Shown in pieces: positions 60,130 through 64,000 of a stretch of 64,000 nt of DNA. Position 1 is the stretch's first letter; every line of letters begins with the position of its first letter. Origin of the DNA: Theobroma cacao (Eukaryota > Streptophyta > Magnoliopsida > Malvales > Malvaceae); the NCBI RefSeq assembly GCF_000208745.1, contig NC_030858.1, forward strand, positions 4,727,932 through 4,791,931. The letters are read 5' to 3'. A model generated the notes under the pieces. It was not told the origin of the DNA, made no database searches, and was given only the letters and a program-made list of their open reading frames with translations. Made by a program: the position numbers and the translations under genes.

Positions 60130-61587
60130 ATGGCGTCTCTGGTGTCCCTTCAAAACACGGGAAATTCCATTAGCTTCTCTTCCCACTTAAAATCTTCCAT
60201 CAATGCCAAGCACTCTCTCGCCTTCAACGAGAAAATCAAGCTCTTTTTTTCTCAAAACCCCAACAAACTCAAGCCTCCATGCACCTACGCGGCATCCCAT
60301 AACACTGATAGCAACAGCTCTACCAGGACTTACCGCCGCCAAAGTGTCACAACTCACCGCCAAACCACGAAAAATCGGCCGAACCCTCGTAAATTTAACA
60401 CTGAAAACCGAAACGAAAACCACCCATCTCCTGAAAATCCAACATTTCAAAGTATTACCGTGGATTTGATGAAGTTATGCAAAGAAGGCAAGGTTAAGGA
60501 AGCTTTAGATTATATGGGTCAAGGTGTTTTAGCGGATTTTAATGTTTTCGGGGCGTTACTGGATGCTTGCGGGAATATGAATTCGCTAGAATTAGCCAGA
60601 AGAGTTAATGAATTTTTTAGAAGATCAAAGTTTTCTGGTGATATCGAATTGAACAACAAATTGATAGATATTTATGGGAAATGCGCTAGTATAAGAGATG
60701 CTCGCAGGGTGTTCGATAAAATGCGTGAGCGAAATATGGCTTCTTGGAATTTGATGATAAATGACTATGCGGTGAATGGGAAAGGAGATGATGGATTGTT
60801 GTTGTTTGAGGATATGAGAAAAGATGGGTTTCAGCCGGATAGCGAAACTTTTCTGGCGGTTCTATCGGCTTGTGCCACTGTGGCGGCTGTGGAGGAAGGA
60901 ATAATGTACTTTGAATTGATGAAGAATGAATACAGGATTGCTCCGGGAGTTGAACATTATTTAGGAGTGATTGATGTTTTTGGGAGAGCTGGGTATTTGA
61001 ATGAGGCTGTGGAGTTTATTGAGAATATGCCTATTGAGCCAACGGTGGAGATTTGGGAGGCAATCAGGGGTTTTGCACGAATTCATGGAGATATTGACCT
61101 TGAGGATCATTTTGAGGAGTTGTTGCTTGGATTTGATCCTCCTATGAGAAGTGAGAATGAACACCAAGCACCACCAAGGAAGAAGCATTCTGTGATTAAC
61201 ATGATTGAGGAGAAGAATAGGGTGATTGAGTATCGGTGTATGAACCCTTTCAAGGGAGAAGTAAATGAGAAGCTGAAAGGTTTGAATGGGCAGATGAGGG
61301 AAGCAGGGTATGTGCCTGATACAAGGTATGTGCTTCATGATATTGATCAGGAGGCAAAAGAGCAGGCCTTGCAATACCATAGTGAGCGTTTGGCAATTGC
61401 TTATGGTCTTATTAGCACTCCGGCAAGGACACCTCTTAGGATCATTAAGAACCTGAGAATCTGCGGCGACTGCCACAATGCAATAAAAATCATGTCCAAG
61501 ATTGTTGGGAGAGAGTTGATTGTGAGGGATAACAAGCGCTTTCATCACTTCAGGGATGGCAAATGCTCGTGTGGTGATTACTGGTAA
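60130..61587 (+). CDS. DYW2: DYW-type PPR RNA-editing factor, DYW2-like
   Basis: Family role: organelle RNA editing (C to U). Arabidopsis DYW2 (At2g15690) supplies the DYW deaminase in complexes with E+-type PPR proteins and NUWA. A single uninterrupted 485-aa ORF. The N-terminus (about 1-100) is Ser/Asn/Arg-rich and poor in acids, like an organelle transit peptide. From about 108 ([19 protein letters not shown]) there is a short PPR array with few repeats ([68 protein letters not shown]), then the E-type region ([18 protein letters not shown]) and the DYW domain. Deaminase residues are present: HSE at 417-419 and CGDC at 445-448, then the second zinc site ([15 protein letters not shown]) at the C-terminus. 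The short array and the wording of the last 100 residues fit DYW2 rather than site-specific editing factors. Function is from family. Confidence 0.95.
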   Translation: MASLVSLQNTGNSISFSSHLKSSINAKHSLAFNEKIKLFFSQNPNKLKPPCTYAASHNTDSNSSTRTYRRQSVTTHRQTTKNRPNPRKFNTENRNENHPSPENPTFQSITVDLMKLCKEGKVKEALDYMGQGVLADFNVFGALLDACGNMNSLELARRVNEFFRRSKFSGDIELNNKLIDIYGKCASIRDARRVFDKMRERNMASWNLMINDYAVNGKGDDGLLLFEDMRKDGFQPDSETFLAVLSACATVAAVEEGIMYFELMKNEYRIAPGVEHYLGVIDVFGRAGYLNEAVEFIENMPIEPTVEIWEAIRGFARIHGDIDLEDHFEELLLGFDPPMRSENEHQAPPRKKHSVINMIEEKNRVIEYRCMNPFKGEVNEKLKGLNGQMREAGYVPDTRYVLHDIDQEAKEQALQYHSERLAIAYGLISTPARTPLRIIKNLRICGDCHNAIKIMSKIVGRELIVRDNKRFHHFRDGKCSCGDYW

Positions 61588-62392
61588 AGTTGTGGAAAAT
61601 TCTTCCTTTGATGTTGTTTGTAATGTTAGTTGCCGCATCAAGGAAAATGTAGTTGCTGACTGCAGAGTAACTCATAATTATTATTGTGGAAAGCTTTTTG
61701 GATTGTACATTATGCTTGTATTGAAATTTAAACATCCATTCAATAGCAACCTTTTGTCATCACTGAAACATTTCTTCACATCAAACAACTTTTTGCTTCT
61801 GGATACCTACCTACTTCGATCAGGGAACATTCTGTTCAAGGATTTTGTAACCCCAAGCTGACTCAGGTCAGAATGCTGCCAAGAAACATTTGCTTCTGTT
61901 GCAGTAAAGAGATATCTCATAGCATCCACCATTTTTGAGCAACCATCAGAAATCCGTAGTCACTTGATTACCTGGACCTTGTAAGCAATCAACTTACTAC
62001 CTATATAATCTTTAATTTTTGAGTGTAATAGCCTTTTCCATCAAAACCTTGGTCCTCAGTAATATTGTAGCTAGTGACATACATACGTCCTCACTGATAT
62101 TTATTTCTCAACAGCAGTAGTCAAAATTCTTTATTCCATTAATGCCCAAATTATTTACATTGTGTATGAGTCTAAAACTTGGAAGACTCATCATCCTTGA
62201 TGAAGAAACTGCTACAAGTCTAATCAATAGAGTTTGCTACCTGATCATCCCTTTATGTAAGCTGTACAATTTGTACAGCTTAAAAGAATCGAATGTACAA
62301 GTGAGATGGCCTGACTTGGTCAGTAATTAAAACATAAGAATTTTGAAGGTGAAGCAAAGCACCCAATGAATGAGATGAATTAGTACTCATTG
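61588..62392. other. Convergent intergenic region
   Basis: The DYW2-like gene (+) and the carrier gene (-) end toward each other here, so it should contain both 3' UTRs and polyadenylation sites. No gene seen. Confidence 0.55.
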
Positions 62393-63690
62393 TTATGAAT
62401 GGAGATTTCTTTTATTTGTTACCACTTCTATCACAGCTTCATCATGGGATGGAACTCTCAGGCTTGATTTCATGATTTCATAAACTGTAAAACCAATTGC
62501 CGTAGACGGTACAACCTGGAGTAGACATACAAAAATTAATATAACAAATGAATGATAAAAAGCTCACAAAAGGGAAGGGCCTTTTTCTACCTTAAGGTAG
62601 TTGATGCTCAGCCCTGAAAACAATTGCTTCCAGCCTTGATTTTGGGCAATCATAATAAGTGATCCCATCGTTCCCTTCAACTCGGGACTGTTGGATGCCG
62701 AGACCCTTTGGACCTAATAAGACAGTTCTCATCCATTACTTTAGAATTCACAGTTTGATCACTTTTCAATTGCTCTTTTGGATCCAAGGAGTAAATATAC
62801 CTGCATTTGCCTCCTCACAACATCAAGAGGATATGTGAAAGTTTGGCCCAAGAGACCAGCTACAGACCCACATACTAGATTCACCATTATTTTTTTCTTC
62901 TGCTCCCCAGGTACATGGCGTTTCATCTCCTCATAGAAGTAAAACTTCAAACCAGCATATGGGAAGATTCCATAAAGTGATGGAGCTGAGACAATTTCTC
63001 ACATATTAGCAGGAAACCCCACAAGACGAAAAGAGAAGCTAACAGCAGATTAGTTTTGAAATTCATACCTACACCACGATAGAGGCCTCTGAGCCCAGAC
63101 CCTTTGTAAGTCTTTGAAAAACAATCAAGAATTCCTCTATAAATTTGTTCAGTACTAACTACCCCTTTCACATTAATCTTTGGTGGACCAACAACCTGCA
63201 CTAGCAAATACAACTTTGTCAGAGAAACAGAAAAAGCTCAGAAGCGAGTGCCAGGCTAACTGCCCTGGCTGCAACTCCGAAGAGCCTCCAGCTTTATAAT
63301 CAACTATTTACCTGATAAGCTAATTTAGTCCGAATCAAATCAAGAGGATAAGTAAAAAGCACAGCAGTTCCTCCAGCAAATGATCCAGCCACAAGATCAA
63401 GTACAGGGCCTCTTCCAAAGTCAGGAAAACCATTGATGATCCATCTACGGTACTGCTCATAAGCCATATAATGAAGGGCCGCATAGGGAACAATTCGAGC
63501 AACACTAGCACCATTTCCTCTGCTCATCCCATAAAATAAGTAAGAAATTGAAGATAACTTTTCAGAACAACCTTCATGTAAAGGATAATGAATTGGACAT
63601 CAACCTGTAGAAACCCAGGATGCCTTCTGTCGTTGCAATCTTTTTAATGGATCCAAAGATCCCTATGCTGTGAAATTCTCCTCTTCTAGT
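62393..63690 (-). CDS. COAC1: Mitochondrial coenzyme A carrier (partial, 5' end outside window)
   Basis: Family role: mitochondrial carrier (SLC25) of the CoAc1/CoAc2 group (At1g14560/At4g26180), importing CoA across the inner membrane. Six exons on the minus strand keep frame: 63690-63605, 63519-63312, 63195-63069, 62985-62801, 62713-62591, 62515-62393 (852 nt, including the stop). They cover the end of carrier repeat 1 ([20 protein letters not shown]), all of repeat 2 with signature PLDLIRTK, and repeat 3 with PLDVVRRQ and the matching [19 protein letters not shown]. The first exon, expected to carry the first helix and the PLERVK-type signature, is not found in 63691-64000 and must lie beyond the window. 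The C-terminal tail after SLRVPS is not recognised and could differ if the last exon were spliced otherwise. Confidence 0.92.
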
Positions 63691-64000
63691 CTGAAACGGA
63701 ATAATGAATTAGTTCTTGCTGCTAATGCAGGGTAAATCTTCACATGTTGCAGGTACTTGGGCCTTGGCGGGTGGCAGCGCAATATCAAAAACCACAGCCT
63801 CTCATTACTAATGATTTGGTTACATCAAGGATATGAGTTTGTTATTCCTCAACTTTTAGTCACCTAGAATGCAGACGGCATTCCGAAAATATTGGGAAAG
63901 ATCAAAAAATCCACATTGGTAGGGTTTGATAAGTTAAATCTCCTAATTCTCATCAGTCATTGATACTCAAGAATATCAGAAAGACCCCATCTTGGCGAAA
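63691..64000 (-). other. Intron of the carrier gene (to window end)
   Basis: The minus-strand reading shows no exon with carrier sequence. This is presumably the intron after the missing first coding exon. Confidence 0.6.

Noticed and set aside
60961..61641. 226-codon minus-strand ORF
   Set aside because: Antisense shadow of the DYW domain coding sequence.
1..64000. tRNA, rRNA or microRNA genes
   Set aside because: No tRNA cloverleaf, rRNA or convincing miRNA hairpin was recognised by eye; TGGTATCA after the gypsy LTR is a primer-binding site, not a tRNA. A tRNAscan-SE or Infernal run would decide.

Overview
This is nuclear DNA of a flowering plant, most likely a core eudicot of the rosid side. 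The evidence is: many GT-AG introns; plant-only families (an endomembrane KEA antiporter, an EFFECTOR OF TRANSCRIPTION protein, a DYW-type PPR protein, a CCHC/SHAQKYF MYB); AT-rich intergenic DNA; and decayed plant retrotransposons. The species cannot be named from the sequence. Two runs of N (465-1409 and 38823-38908) and single Ns at 6289 and 9811 show a draft assembly.

Layout. Bases 1-13.7 kb are a repeat graveyard. It holds palindromic GC-rich repeat DNA; a decayed Ty1/copia element (about 1487-8510) interrupted by a probable solo LTR (5075-6941); a MITE-like AT-rich element with a tandem repeat; and an internally deleted Ty3/gypsy element (10427-13701) with both LTRs and a perfect 5-bp target-site duplication. 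The first gene, a 20-exon KEA4/5/6-type K+/H+ antiporter (+), covers 14379-22658. About 6 kb of AT-rich non-coding DNA follows. A three-exon MYB repressor-like gene (-) lies at 28792-30038. A second decayed copia element (32651 to about 36400) has a 3' LTR whose promoter-like segment is present three times.

From 38.5 kb on the window is gene-rich: LPXA (-, 10 exons), a UspA-kinase fusion receptor-like cytoplasmic kinase (-, 9 exons), an ET2-like transcription regulator (+, 3 exons), a dead 5'-truncated LINE, serine acetyltransferase (+, 2 exons), a DYW2-like organelle RNA-editing PPR protein (+, one exon), and a mitochondrial CoA carrier (-, 3' part only; its first exon is beyond the window).

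The genes do not form a pathway; they are independently transcribed. However, MYB, kinase, ET2 and SAT correspond to Arabidopsis At5g56840, At5g56790, At5g56780 and At5g56760 as I know those loci, so this is probably a conserved gene-order block. Exon boundaries were fitted by hand from GT-AG sites, reading phase and family similarity; every model given keeps frame from start to stop, but none was checked against transcripts. I found no convincing new biological system. The most interesting items are the ET2 gene with its in-frame repeat duplication, the conserved block, the LTR with a triplicated promoter segment, and several tractable transposon histories.
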